From contig NZ_JAPCKK010000014.1 in NCBI RefSeq assembly GCF_030705605.1, positions 1 to 64,000 of the forward strand: DNA of 64,000 nt, written 5' to 3'. The translations under genes were made by a program, and so were the position numbers. The stretch is from Paenibacillus zeirhizosphaerae. GTDB lineage: Bacteria > Bacillota > Bacilli > Paenibacillales > Paenibacillaceae. The stretch's first letter is position 1; each line of letters opens with the position of its first letter. Positions 43,889-51,726 of the stretch are shown here, in pieces. Under the pieces are notes generated by a model. It was not told the DNA's origin and searched no databases. It saw only the letters and a program-made list of their open reading frames with translations.

Positions 43889-44840
43889 CCTCTGTCATCT
43901 TCAGGAATAGCTGCTCCAGAGTCGGATTAATTGGGCTTACACGATGCACTGCAATACCTGACCCTACGAGAAGGGCAACCAGTTCAGATATATGCCCTTC
44001 ATCCAGTTCGGTGAATATCGCTCCTTCACCCGCTGCCGCAATGATGCTGTCGTCCACCTGCTCATCAGGCTGTTCAAGCACCTTCACAAGCGGCGACCCT
44101 TGCAGAAGCGCAAGACCCTCCTCACGCGGATGCAATTGCCAGACGGCGAGACGTGAATGATCCGCAACCAGCTCCTTTACACCGCCTACCGCAAGCACGG
44201 TGCCCCGGCTTATAATCGCCACCCGGTCACACAGCAACTGGATTTCGCTCAGCAGATGGCTGGATACGAATACGGCCATGCCCTGCTCGGCCAGCACCCT
44301 GATGAAAGCACGCATCTCCTTGATGCCTTTAGGATCGAGTCCGTTGGTGGGTTCGTCAAGGATTAACAGTCTCGGCTTGCCCAATAGGGCCTGCGCGATG
44401 CCGAGCCGCTGCCGCATGCCCAAGGAATAGGTGCTGACCTTATCGTGAATTCTCCGGTCCAACTGCACCAACCGTACCACCTCCTGAATCCGTGAAGCGT
44501 CAATTCCCGGCTGCATGCGTGCAAAGTGATCGAGATTTTCCCAACCGGTCAGGTAGCCGTACATTTCCGGATTTTCGACAATCGAGCCGACAAAAGCAAG
44601 CGCCCGCTCCGGGTCGCGGTTCACATTGTATCCGCAGACGCTAATGGTCCCTTCGCTCGGCTTGATCAGATCGACCAGCATACGGATGGTGGTTGTCTTG
44701 CCTGCCCCGTTCGGGCCGAGGAAACCAAAAATCTCCCCCGCGTATACATCAAATGATACATCCTGAATGATCCAGCGGCGCCCTATTTTCTTCTTGACAT
44801 GCTGTACGGATAACACGGTTTCCCTGTCGTGTGTGTCCAT
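43872..44840 (-). CDS. ABC transporter ATP-binding protein
   Basis: The 322-residue ATPase has Walker A GPNGAGKTT, signature YSLGMRQR, Walker B LLILDEPTNGLD and the H-loop SSHLL. A C-terminal DUF4162-like extension (about 225-320) is typical of drug- or lipid-export ATPases. The ATG overlaps the stop of the hydrolase gene by one base (TAATG), so all three genes are coupled. Confidence 0.9.
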   Translation of the reverse strand: MDTHDRETVLSVQHVKKKIGRRWIIQDVSFDVYAGEIFGFLGPNGAGKTTTIRMLVDLIKPSEGTISVCGYNVNRDPERALAFVGSIVENPEMYGYLTGWENLDHFARMQPGIDASRIQEVVRLVQLDRRIHDKVSTYSLGMRQRLGIAQALLGKPRLLILDEPTNGLDPKGIKEMRAFIRVLAEQGMAVFVSSHLLSEIQLLCDRVAIISRGTVLAVGGVKELVADHSRLAVWQLHPREEGLALLQGSPLVKVLEQPDEQVDDSIIAAAGEGAIFTELDEGHISELVALLVGSGIAVHRVSPINPTLEQLFLKMTEGEVLE

Positions 44841-45691
44841 TATTTATCCGCCTCCCCGCCGGGTGATGCTGTCCCAAAGCCTTGAACGATCCGTTCGGCA
44901 ATGGCCTCATACCCTGCACCGTTTGGATGAAAGTGATCGGACGAGAGGTAGACTTCCAGGTTTTGCTCAAACAGATCAAATGTCGGAATAACGCTCATAT
45001 TATCGGTTTTGTTCGTGATTTTCAACGCCGCCTGATTCCATTCACTGACCACGGTATTGCCAGGAATCTTCATCTCCGGGAGATCGCTGAACGGATTGTA
45101 TAGGCCGAGAACCAATATCCGGGCAGCCGGATTGATGGTGTGAAGCCTGTCCAGAATCTTCTGCAAGCGTAAGGAGGCGGCCGGAAGAGCAGCCGTTAGT
45201 TCCTCCACCGTCGGGGGCTCCGAACCGCCTAGCACAGCCTGTCCGCCCGCAAATAGATCATTCCCTCCAATAGATAGCATAATTACGTTGGCTTCTCTAA
45301 GTACATATTGCACTCCAGGCTCATCAAGCTTAGTCAAAAGGGCTTCTGTTGTCAGCCCGTTAATCCCCAGATTATTAATCAGTTTTGCATCCATGCCGCC
45401 CTTCTTATCCAACAGATCGACAAATCTCCGCACGAACCCGCTTCCTGAGTCATCTCCTGTGCCTCTGGCCAACGAATCCCCGATGGCCACAGCGTTGACC
45501 TCGTTCTCACTCCGGTTCGGTCCGGCTGCAGGGGCGGAGGACTGCCCGCTCTCTGGCAGCTCAGCAAGCGAAGTGGCTGGCGAAGATGAAGTCATACCGG
45601 CTACCGCAGATATAAAACCGTATAAAAGCAGCAAAGTAGCTGCAATGGATATGGTACTTGTGATCCTCCAGATCCAGCTTGTTGAATTCAC
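44840..45691 (-). CDS. Membrane-anchored SGNH/GDSL hydrolase
   Basis: The 283-residue protein has an N-terminal signal-anchor (about 8-31), a Ser/Pro/Ala linker, then an SGNH esterase domain. Block I is AIGDSLARGTGD, block III is LSIGGNDLF and block V is SDHFHPNGAGY (catalytic Asp and His). It probably acts outside the membrane on lipids or acylated wall polymers. The start is GTG at 45691, after GGGAGG. It is the first gene of the unit with the ABC-2 exporter, suggesting a shared lipid or acyl substrate. Confidence 0.85.
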   Translation of the reverse strand: MNSTSWIWRITSTISIAATLLLLYGFISAVAGMTSSSPATSLAELPESGQSSAPAAGPNRSENEVNAVAIGDSLARGTGDDSGSGFVRRFVDLLDKKGGMDAKLINNLGINGLTTEALLTKLDEPGVQYVLREANVIMLSIGGNDLFAGGQAVLGGSEPPTVEELTAALPAASLRLQKILDRLHTINPAARILVLGLYNPFSDLPEMKIPGNTVVSEWNQAALKITNKTDNMSVIPTFDLFEQNLEVYLSSDHFHPNGAGYEAIAERIVQGFGTASPGGEADK

Positions 45692-45808
45692 GTTGTATAC
45701 CTCCCGAATGCCCTAATCTACATAAACATAAAGCTTCTGATTCCGATTTGCAAATTCCTGGCTTTGCCCCGTCACAGGAAAGCATATCGCTTTATGTTCA
45801 CACGCAAA

Positions 45809-45844
45809 GAAACAGACTGGGAATCAGGATTCCCAATCTGTTTC
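45809..45844 (-). terminator. Terminator of CAP-domain gene
   Basis: A 17-bp stem (45809-45825 with 45828-45844, one mismatch) has a 2-nt loop and a T-rich end on the minus strand. Confidence 0.85.
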
Positions 45845-45857
45845 TTCGCATTTCTTA

Positions 45858-46454
45858 TTATTTTCCGACAAACTCCTGTGACCAGTAACCATTGTAGTAG
45901 CCTGCACCGATCAGCGTGTAATTAGGATTCATAATATTTTCACGATGACCTGGGCTGTTCATCCAGTCTTTCATAACTTCTTCAGGTGTCTGCTGCCCCA
46001 TAGCAATATTCTCGCCTGCATAAGAATAAGAAATACCGAATTTCTTCATCATATCAAACGGTGACCCATAGGTCGGAGAGGTATGAGAGAAGTAGTTGTT
46101 TTTGTTCATATCCTTCGCTTTTTCAAGTGCCATTTTGGAAAGATTCGTATGATTGGTCACCGGCTTCAAACCGGCTTTACTGCGTTCCTTATTTACCAAT
46201 GCGATTACTTGCGCTGTAAACTGCGACTTATCTGCGGCTAGCTTGGGTGCCGTAGTTCCTGTATTCGCATTCGATGCCGGCTGTGGCGAAGCTTCCGGCT
46301 TGGAAGTGGTTTGGTCGTTGTTATTGTTAAGCAATTGCTGAATATAGGAAGACCAGTCCGTCGCGGGAGCTGCCGATGCGGGCATGACCAATACCGCGGA
46401 CAACGCTGCCGCCAATGTGCCTGTTGTCAAAATCTTTTTCCACGTATGTTTCAA
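45858..46454 (-). CDS. Secreted CAP-domain protein (YkwD-like)
   Basis: The 198-residue protein has a signal peptide (ILTTGTLAAALSAVLVMPASAAPA, cut near 29), a Thr/Asn/Pro-rich linker (about 45-72) and a C-terminal CAP/SCP domain. That domain carries VNKERSKAGLKPVTNHTNLSKMALEKAKDM, NNYFSHTSPTYGSPFDMM and NSPGHRENIMNPNYTLIGAG. The start is TTG at 46454 with GGAGATGAGGA just upstream. Related Bacillus proteins are exported and linked to the spore or cell surface; the activity is not known. Confidence 0.87.
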   Translation of the reverse strand: MKHTWKKILTTGTLAAALSAVLVMPASAAPATDWSSYIQQLLNNNNDQTTSKPEASPQPASNANTGTTAPKLAADKSQFTAQVIALVNKERSKAGLKPVTNHTNLSKMALEKAKDMNKNNYFSHTSPTYGSPFDMMKKFGISYSYAGENIAMGQQTPEEVMKDWMNSPGHRENIMNPNYTLIGAGYYNGYWSQEFVGK

Positions 46455-46580
46455 ATCCTCATCTCCAGTCTCGAAGTTTACAAAATAATTACAAACTTGT
46501 CATCATTACTGTGCTAGTATATCATGATTCGACATAGGTTTCTAACGTAATATCTGGAAATGATCTGTAAGTCACAGCAA

Positions 46581-46604
46581 AAAGACCGCGGTAGGACCGC
46601 GGCC
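46581..46604 (-). terminator. Terminator of mgl operon
   Basis: CCGCGGT (46586-46592) pairs with ACCGCGG (46596-46602) across 3 nt. Five T residues follow on the minus strand. Confidence 0.85.
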
Positions 46605-46626
46605 ATGTGCACTGCTATTTGATTGA

Positions 46627-47634
46627 TTACTTTTTGGTGGAATATTTTCTCATATCGATGGCAATCGCAGCCACGATGATGAGACCTTTGATAATCAGCT
46701 GCCAGTAAGGGCTGACACCGATAAATGTCAAACCGTAGTTGATGATGGTGAAAATGAACACCCCTACGAGTACGCCCGGTACGGTTCCGATACCGCCGGA
46801 GGTGGATACGCCGCCCACCACACATGCTGCAATAGCGTCAAGCTCATACATATTACCGTAGTTATTTGTCGCGCCGCCTGTACGAGCAGCCTCAAGCACC
46901 CCTGCCAAACCGTACAATGCGCCGGCAATGGCATAGATCCAGATCAGGTTTTTGGAAACATTGATACCGGATACCTTCGCAGCCTGAATGTTGCCGCCGA
47001 TGGCATACATGTTTTTACCAAGCTTCGTTTTGTTAAAGACGACCCATACGATGACAGAAACGACAAGAGCAATGATAACGATGTAAGGGATGGAATACTG
47101 TCCGCTACCGATAAACCCGGAGCCGATAGCTGTAAAGTCAGGACGCAGGCCGCCGATCGGTTGAGAAACGTTAGGTTCCATGTCGAAATACAGGGAATTC
47201 AGACCGTAAACGGCAACCATGGTGCCCAATGTAGCGATAAATGGCGGCACGTTCAGCTTGGCTACAACCCAGCCGTTGATCATACCGCACACGAGGCCGA
47301 TAATAACAGCCAACGCAATCGGAATAATAACGTTCAGTTCCGGCATATCCGGGAAAAAACGGCGCGGATAGTCAGACACCTGAAGCATCGATGCCGAGAT
47401 GACGGCGGATAGTCCGACAATCCGTCCGGCGGACAGGTCCGTTCCGGCTGTAATCAGGATAAATGCCATACCAAGTGCAATAATGATACGGGTTGACGAC
47501 TGAATGAGCACGTCACGCAGCGTATTTACCGCCAGAAAGTTTGGATCATAAACGGCAATGCCTACGATGAGTACAAATAATACGATATAGATTGCATTTT
47601 GGGATACGAATCCCTTCATTTTTACAGTATTCAT
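46627..47634 (-). CDS. mglC: Galactose/methyl-galactoside ABC permease
   Basis: The 335-residue permease has about 8-10 helices of the RbsC/MglC type. Visible family segments are MAFILITAGTDLSAGRIVGLSAVISASMLQ, VPPFIATLGTMVAVYGL and LDAIAACVVGGVSTSGGIGTVPG, the conserved ATPase-coupling loop. It is the third gene of mglBAC, 27 nt after mglA. Confidence 0.88.
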   Translation of the reverse strand: MNTVKMKGFVSQNAIYIVLFVLIVGIAVYDPNFLAVNTLRDVLIQSSTRIIIALGMAFILITAGTDLSAGRIVGLSAVISASMLQVSDYPRRFFPDMPELNVIIPIALAVIIGLVCGMINGWVVAKLNVPPFIATLGTMVAVYGLNSLYFDMEPNVSQPIGGLRPDFTAIGSGFIGSGQYSIPYIVIIALVVSVIVWVVFNKTKLGKNMYAIGGNIQAAKVSGINVSKNLIWIYAIAGALYGLAGVLEAARTGGATNNYGNMYELDAIAACVVGGVSTSGGIGTVPGVLVGVFIFTIINYGLTFIGVSPYWQLIIKGLIIVAAIAIDMRKYSTKK

Positions 47635-47661
47635 AATGAATGTTTCCCCCTCTGATTCTCC

Positions 47662-49173
47662 CTAGTGCTGGGCAGCCAGCCTCATAATCTCTTCTTCTGT
47701 GGCCAGTTCGCCTTCCAGCATTCCCGTAAGACGCCCTTCCGACATCACCATAATCCGATCGGACATGCCCAGCAGTTCCGGCATTTCAGAGGAGATCATG
47801 ATAATGCTTTTCCCCTGCTTCGCCAAATCGGAAATGATGCTGTAAATTTCAAATTTGGCGCCGACGTCAATCCCGCGTGTCGGCTCATCCAATAAAAGAA
47901 TGTCAGGCTCGGTCAGCAGCCAGCGGGCGAGCAGCACCTTTTGCTGGTTACCGCCGGACAGGTTCATGATGAGCGCTTTCGTATTCGGTGTCTTAGTACG
48001 CAGCTTCTCGACCATTTTGTCCGATTCGCTCCGCTTCCGTTTCTCATCCAGCAGCAGGTATGGCTTCTGGTAACGATCCAGGTTGGCGATGGCCGCATTC
48101 TCATGCACCGGCAGCACAGGGAAAATTCCTGTCACCCGCCGTTCCTCGGTCAGGAGCGCAATGCCCAGCTTTTTGGCGTCCTCCGGTGATTTGATTTTGA
48201 CCGGTTTGCCGTTCATTTCAATCGTTCCGGATTCGATTGCCCTTAAGCCAAACAGCGCCTCAATAACCTCTGTACGCTGTGCACCAACCAGTCCTCCGAT
48301 TCCGAGCACTTCGCCCTTACGCAGATCAAAGCTGACATCCTTGAAGGATTTCGGCAATGGCGAGGTCAAATTTTTCACACTCAGCACAACTTCGCCCGGC
48401 ACATTCTCACGCTCCGGGAAACGTGAAGTAAGGTCCCTGCCGACCATTCTCGAAATGATCAAATCGGTCGTAAGCTCGGCTGCAGGCCATGTGCCTATTT
48501 TCTTGCCGTCACGCATAATGGTGACATCATCCGAAATTTGCAAAATCTCTTCCATTTTGTGCGAAATATATATGATTGCCACACCCTGTTTTTGCAGGTC
48601 CCGAATGATGCGGAATAGATGCTCCACCTCGACACCTGTCAGGGAGGAAGTCGGTTCGTCCATTACGATGATTCTCGAATGGAATGACACCGCTTTGGCG
48701 ATTTCGATCGATTGGATTTTGGACACGGACAGCTTGCCAACAATCGTGTCAGGCTCAAGATCGATATCAAGCTGACTGAACAGCGCTTCCGTATCGGATT
48801 TCATTTTCTTGTGGTCAATTAATTGCAGTGGACCAATACCCTTGGTTGGAAAACGGCCTAACCAGATGTTCTCCATCACATTCCGGTGCGGCACCGGATG
48901 AAGCTCCTGATGAATCATGGAGATCCCATGATTCAGCGCATCCTTCGAATTGTTAATTTCCGCTTTGACACCGTTCAGCAAAATTTCTCCGCCGTCAGGC
49001 TTGTAGATCCCGAAAAGGCATTTCATCAGCGTCGATTTACCGGCGCCGTTCTCCCCCATCAAGGCATGTACCGTGCCCGGCCTAACCTTCAAAGTCAGTC
49101 CGTCCAGCGCCTTGACACCGGGAAATTCCTTGGTGATCTCGTTCATTTCCAAAACATACTCATGTTGAGTCAT
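47662..49173 (-). CDS. mglA: Galactose/methyl-galactoside ABC ATPase, two-domain
   Basis: The 503-residue protein has two fused ABC domains. The first has Walker A GENGAGKST, signature LSVSKIQS and Walker B IIVMDEPTSSLTG. The second (from about 255) has a degenerate Walker A region (GLVGAQRTE), an intact signature LSGGNQQK and LLLDEPTRGIDVG. This asymmetry is normal for MglA/RbsA. GGGGGC precedes the ATG. An inverted repeat separates it from mglB. Confidence 0.9.
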   Translation of the reverse strand: MTQHEYVLEMNEITKEFPGVKALDGLTLKVRPGTVHALMGENGAGKSTLMKCLFGIYKPDGGEILLNGVKAEINNSKDALNHGISMIHQELHPVPHRNVMENIWLGRFPTKGIGPLQLIDHKKMKSDTEALFSQLDIDLEPDTIVGKLSVSKIQSIEIAKAVSFHSRIIVMDEPTSSLTGVEVEHLFRIIRDLQKQGVAIIYISHKMEEILQISDDVTIMRDGKKIGTWPAAELTTDLIISRMVGRDLTSRFPERENVPGEVVLSVKNLTSPLPKSFKDVSFDLRKGEVLGIGGLVGAQRTEVIEALFGLRAIESGTIEMNGKPVKIKSPEDAKKLGIALLTEERRVTGIFPVLPVHENAAIANLDRYQKPYLLLDEKRKRSESDKMVEKLRTKTPNTKALIMNLSGGNQQKVLLARWLLTEPDILLLDEPTRGIDVGAKFEIYSIISDLAKQGKSIIMISSEMPELLGMSDRIMVMSEGRLTGMLEGELATEEEIMRLAAQH

Positions 49174-49245
49174 CTGTTACGCCCCCTGCGTATTTGTCTT
49201 TAATGGAGAGGCACAGCACTCCTGGTTCCTATCCGGATAAAAGCT

Positions 49246-49269
49246 GGGCGGGTGAATGCTCACCCGCCC
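49246..49269 (-). promoter_or_regulatory. Hairpin between mglB and mglA
   Basis: A perfect 10-bp GC-rich stem (49246-49255 with 49260-49269) with a 4-nt loop lies in the 115-nt gap. The minus strand continues AGCTTTTATCC, a weak T-tract. It probably stabilises the mglB message or partly terminates, so the binding protein outnumbers the pump. Confidence 0.65.
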
Positions 49270-49288
49270 TGAACTCTGTAACTGAGTG

Positions 49289-50335
49289 TTACTGAACGGA
49301 TGCGTCGGCGATGTTATCCTTGGTGATTTTCTTATAGGAAATCCATACATACTGATTGTCTGTAATGTCGAAGCCTACATTTTCTTTGGAAGGTGTTTCA
49401 CCTTTGGCGAGCACAGCGCTCAGGTTGACAGCGGCTTTACCCTGGCTGCCGGCATCATTCAGTACAGTACCCATCAAAGTACCGTCTTTCAAAGCTTGCA
49501 GCGCAGCTTCCGTAGCATCTACCCCTACAACCGGCATGTACTTGTCGCCAGTGAAGTAACCTGCTGCTTTAAGCGCTTCTACAGCACCCAGCGCCATATC
49601 GTCATTGTTGGCCAGAACAGCTTCAATCTTGTCGCCATTAGCGCCAAGGAATGCGGCCATTTTTTCCTGTCCTTTTACACGGTCCCACATTGCAGTATCT
49701 TCAGCAAGCTTCTCAACCTTGATGCCTGCGTCTTCAATCGCTTTCACCGAGTATTGTGTACGAAGCTCAGCGTCCTGATGGCCAGGCTCTCCCTTCAGCA
49801 TGACATACTGGAGAACACCGTCCTTGTTCTTGTCCGCTTCAGGATTGTTTTTGAAGTAATCTGCAACCAGCTCACCGGCCATCGTTCCGGATTCTTCGGC
49901 TTTGGCGCCTACATAATAAACTTTATCCCATTTCTTCATATCCTCCGGCATCGGCTCACGATTCAGGAATACAACAGGAATGTCCGCTGTTTTCGCCTTA
50001 TCGATAATAACGCCCGCCGCTGTGCGGTCAACCGGGTTTACGATCAAAGCGTCTTTTTTCTTCGTAATGAACAGATCGACTTTATCGTTTTGTGTTGGTT
50101 GCGAGTTCTGGCTGTCTACGACATCCATTTCAGCTTTTCCAGCAGCGTTTTTCTCAATGGCGCTGCGGACACCGGACATAAATGTATCGTCAAATTTGTA
50201 AATCGCTGCCCCTACTTTCGGGAGATCACCGCCTCCTTCACCGCCTGCACCGGATTTATCCCCGGATGAAGAACAGCCAGCCAGCGCACCGCTGACCAAG
50301 GCACCTGCAAGGAGTACAAAAGTAACTTTTTTCAT
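49289..50335 (-). CDS. mglB: Galactose-type sugar-binding lipoprotein
   Basis: The 348-residue protein has a lipoprotein signal (VTFVLLAGALVSGALAGC, Cys near 21) and a periplasmic-binding-protein type I fold (VGAAIYKFDDTFMSGVRSAIEKNAAG; VNPVDRTAAGVIIDKAKTADIPVVFLNREP; ANNDDMALGAVEALKAAGY; PVVGVDATEAALQALKDG), close to MglB. The ATG at 50335 has AGGAGG; the longer frame lacks a site. It is the first gene of the operon. Confidence 0.9.
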   Translation of the reverse strand: MKKVTFVLLAGALVSGALAGCSSSGDKSGAGGEGGGDLPKVGAAIYKFDDTFMSGVRSAIEKNAAGKAEMDVVDSQNSQPTQNDKVDLFITKKKDALIVNPVDRTAAGVIIDKAKTADIPVVFLNREPMPEDMKKWDKVYYVGAKAEESGTMAGELVADYFKNNPEADKNKDGVLQYVMLKGEPGHQDAELRTQYSVKAIEDAGIKVEKLAEDTAMWDRVKGQEKMAAFLGANGDKIEAVLANNDDMALGAVEALKAAGYFTGDKYMPVVGVDATEAALQALKDGTLMGTVLNDAGSQGKAAVNLSAVLAKGETPSKENVGFDITDNQYVWISYKKITKDNIADASVQ

Positions 50336-50379
50336 CAAATATAGACCTCCTAAGACGGCTCGATAGCCGCTTTCTCTTT

Positions 50380-50393
50380 TGTTTACGCTTTCA
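50380..50393 (-). promoter_or_regulatory. cre-like site in mglB leader
   Basis: TGAAAGCGTAAACA on the minus strand matches TGWAANCGNTNWCA at 13 of 14 positions. It lies directly after the -10 candidate (GATAAT, 50393-50398), i.e. over or just after the transcription start, where CcpA would block transcription. Confidence 0.65.
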
Positions 50394-50423
50394 TTATCCA
50401 TGAAAAGAAGCTGGAACGTAATG

Positions 50424-50477
50424 CAAAATCCTCATCAAAAATATCAAAATCCTCATCAATGTGTGAGGATTTTCATG
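50424..50477 (-). promoter_or_regulatory. Direct repeats upstream of mglB, activator site candidate
   Basis: Two exact 15-bp copies of CAAAATCCTCATCAA (50424-50438 and 50445-50459) are spaced 21 bp, two helical turns. An inverted partial copy (50464-50477) follows. The nearer repeat ends about 26 bp from the -10, next to a weak -35, as expected for an AraC-type activator. The YesN-type regulator at 54513-56162 is the obvious candidate. Confidence 0.6.
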
Positions 50478-50540
50478 GGTAAATAGTCCTTCCTCTCAGG
50501 AGCACCTTGATTTCCTGCATTTAGCGTGGGAGCTACGTTT

Positions 50541-50696
50541 GCATGTTGGGAGACGCTACGCGAACGAACGGTTCCTGCAATCGCTGTTGCCCCCGAATTT
50601 CTCTAATTACTTTTTCATCGGTTGAAATTCGGGGGCAAAGGCGACCGCTGCGCTTTTCCGGAATCGTTTCGTTCGCTCCGCTGCTTCGTGCATGTG
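50541..50696 (+). repeat. Structured intergenic repeat, copy C
   Basis: This 156-bp copy has a long central hairpin. Its blocks are GGAGACGCTAC, GAACGAACGGTTCC and TCGCTGTTG, a 12-bp stem CCCCCGAATTTC with GAAATTCGGGGG, then CAAAGGCGACCGCTGCGCTT, TTCCGGAATCG, TTTCGTTC and CCGCTGCTTCGTGCATG. It ends a few bases before the IS3 remnant. Confidence 0.85.
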
Positions 50697-50739
50697 AACT
50701 GCACCCCGTCAAGTAGACAGTACAAAAAGTAAAAGATAG

Positions 50740-51069
50740 TTAAGCGGCCTTGGTCCTGAATTCATTGGGACTGAGGCCGTTTAGTTTTGCCTGTAACCGT
50801 TCGTAATTGTAAAAATGTATGTATCATTCATGTCTTGTGAGTTTCGCTTCGTCCAGCTTCTCCTTAAAGCGTAAAGAGGTATACTGGAAACCACGGTCGC
50901 TATAAAGCAAGGGACTGCTCTCTGGAGCGGCCTTCAAAGCCAACTCCAGCGTTTTAAAATCCAGCGAATTATGATTAGAATGCCCTAAGACGTAAGCAAC
51001 AATAGACTTGTCATGCAGATTCTTAATTGCGCTTAAATAGGCCTGCTTTCCGTTAATGATGCTGTCCAT
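50740..51069 (-). pseudogene. IS3 OrfB (integrase) fragments
   Basis: The first part encodes an rve-domain piece (KNLHDKSIVAYVLGHSNHNSLDFKTLELALKAAPE, LLYSDRGFQYTS with a catalytic Asp). An in-frame stop follows ARHE-type residues. Beyond it the normal C-terminal end (YNYERLQAKLNGLSPNEFRTKAA) resumes and stops at 50740-50742. The stretch carrying the last catalytic Glu is missing. Confidence 0.75.
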
Positions 51070-51382
51070 TTGCCAGACAATACAGCACGATATCGATCCG
51101 TTCCTGCCAAGTGGTTACGCGTCCTTTGGTCATAGCTCTAGTTCCTCCTGAATGAGCAGCGGTTAAGCTGATGCTAAGACCGATGATTTGATATTGCGAT
51201 AATCCTCCCTCCAGATCATCCTGGACTGCTTGGCGTTTGAGTTCTACCGAATACTTTTGATGGCGGGAACGGACTTCCAGGCCCTCGTAACCGTACAACT
51301 GATAACGACTCCGCCACTTGACTACAGATGTTTTGGATAATCCGTACTTTCGAGCCACAGCTTTAAACCAAGTTCGCCACAT
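51053..51382 (-). pseudogene. IS3 OrfA (helix-turn-helix) fragment
   Basis: About 109 codons keep the first helix-turn-helix (VARKYGLSKTSVVKWRSRYQLYGYEGL) and a scrap of a second helix region (KGRVTTWQERIDIVLYCLANG). Non-family residues lie between them and an abrupt end overlaps the OrfB fragment, pointing to at least two deletions. Confidence 0.7.
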
Positions 51383-51541
51383 TCAAATTCTTGGAGAATA
51401 TTCAATTTTTCAAGCGCCGTAAACCTCTTTTGTTCCATAAAAATGCTCCCCATACAGTAACAGGATTTTGTTTTTTCACCTGTCTACTATATGGGGAGCA
51501 TATCAATTGCGATTTCCGGTTGTTCTTTTTAAGTTGGGGGA

Positions 51542-51660
51542 TGCACAAAAGCAGCGGAGAGGACGAAGCAATTCCGGAAAAGCGGAGCGTTCACCTTTGG
51601 CCCGGAGGGTCAAAGGTGATTGTAGGAATGCTTCGTTCTCGGAGCGTCTCACCTACGCAC
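51542..51660 (-). repeat. Structured intergenic repeat, copy D (inverted)
   Basis: On the minus strand the order is GTGCGTAGGTGAGACGCTCC, GAACGAAGCATTCC, TCACCTTTG-ACCC-TCCG-GGCC-AAAGGTGA and GCTCCGCTTTTCCGGAAT, then TGCTTCGTCCTCTCCGCTGC. It is the short-centre type, closest to copy A. The stem pair G-C of copy A (TCG/CGA) is A-T here (TCA/TGA). It faces copy C across the IS3 remnant. Confidence 0.85.
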
Positions 51661-51726
51661 GAAAAGAGTACTCCCGGTCGGTTCTATCATAGAGCATTAT
51701 TCCAGAAGCTGGTCAATTCGCGAGAA

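Larger units (their letters stand above)
50700..51500 (-). mobile_element. Degraded IS3-family insertion sequence
   Basis: The 801-bp element has related terminal inverted repeats. Low end reading inward: TGCACCCCGTCAAGTAGACAG (50700-50720, TGC..AGTAGACAG). High end: TGCTCCCC then AGTAGACAG (51500 downwards), followed by A-rich inner ends. It encodes pieces of an IS3 OrfA (helix-turn-helix) and OrfB (rve integrase) with internal deletions, so it cannot transpose on its own. No target duplication is evident at the flanks (aac / tat). Confidence 0.8.

Noticed and set aside
49286..50269. Plus-strand open frame of 327 codons opposite mglB
   Set aside because: It is antisense to mglB, with no ribosome site and no recognisable fold.
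50700..51500. Active insertion sequence
   Set aside because: OrfA and OrfB are both interrupted by deletions and a catalytic segment is missing.
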